NCBI GenBank assembly: GCA_028873925.1
Contig: JAPPNA010000107.1
Span: forward strand, 1-34,610
DNA: 34,610 bases
From: Bacteroidota bacterium
Lineage (GTDB): Bacteria; Bacteroidota; Rhodothermia; Rhodothermales; Bin80
Direction of reading: 5' to 3'
Position 1 is the first letter of the stretch. Every line of letters starts with the position of its first letter. A program made the position numbers and the translations under genes. Below are positions 34,484 to 34,610 of this stretch, in pieces. Below the pieces are notes generated by a model. The model had not been told where the DNA came from. It was given only the letters and a program-made list of their open reading frames with translations, and made no database searches.

Positions 34484-34610
34484 TGTGCATTCGGATGACA
34501 GTGGCCACCCATTCAGATTCAAAGTGGCCACCTAATGAGATTGATGGTGGCCACCCTGAGGGGCCTGGATTTCTGCAGGAATCTGCAGGATTCGGGTCCA
34601 ATTTGCGGCT
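34484..34610 (+). mobile_element. IS21-family end running off the right edge
   Basis: The tip TGTGCATTCGGATGACA is followed by three GTGGCCACC motifs at 34501-34509, 34524-34532 and 34547-34555, spaced 23 bases. The next bases (CTGAGGGGCCTGGATTTCTGCAGGA) and GGATTCGGGTCCAATTTGCGG match the copy at 6262-6355. A nine-base duplication around CTGCAGGA appears only here, and the middle motif is absent from the other copy. The transposase genes, if present, lie beyond the window. Confidence 0.75.

Noticed and set aside
1-34610. CRISPR array or prophage
   Set aside because: No regularly spaced direct repeats and no phage structural or integrase genes are visible.

Overview
The window (about 57% GC by eye, not counted) looks like an origin-proximal stretch of chromosome from a Bacteroidota/Rhodothermota-type bacterium. 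That placement is inference. It rests on the acetyltransferase at 3126-3716, which resembles the cysteine-tailed family I recall beside argG in Bacteroidota, on the long YidC, and on the run rpmH-rnpA-yidC-mnmE-mnmG-rsmG that lies near oriC in many bacteria. dnaA, dnaN and gyrB are not in the window.

Layout. Bases 56-280 hold a C-terminal scrap of lysA. A minus-strand operon follows (zinc-ribbon membrane protein, RoxA-type JmjC oxygenase, Nudix hydrolase, voltage-gated-type K+ channel; 3019 down to 257), divergent from a GNAT acetyltransferase and priA (3126-6203). Bases 6204-6740 are an IS graveyard with an IS21-type end and the start of istA. Then come the SRP RNA gene, yajC and ribBA (6932-8646). 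A three-gene plus-strand operon (8706-15056) encodes a gamma-glutamyltransferase-family protein, a heme-c PSD1/DUF1549/DUF1553 lipoprotein and a DUF1501 protein. After an empty 690-base gap, a minus-strand operon (21210 down to 15749) encodes a flippase-like membrane protein, a DUF3047-type secreted protein, a large MMPL/RND exporter and a periplasmic TPR protein.

The right part is housekeeping: a MaoC-type hydratase, recF, murQ, mfd, then the minus-strand cluster rsmG-mnmG-mnmE-yidC-rnpA-rpmH, two tRNA genes with a terminator, and a second IS21-type end running off the right edge.

The main points of interest are: two 16-bp parS-like sites, each fused to a start codon (mfd and rsmG); the four-gene MMPL/flippase-like/DUF3047/TPR operon, a candidate envelope lipid-handling system with no name that I know; and the translationally coupled GGT-PSD1-DUF1501 operon. 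No CRISPR array, prophage or complete transposon is visible.
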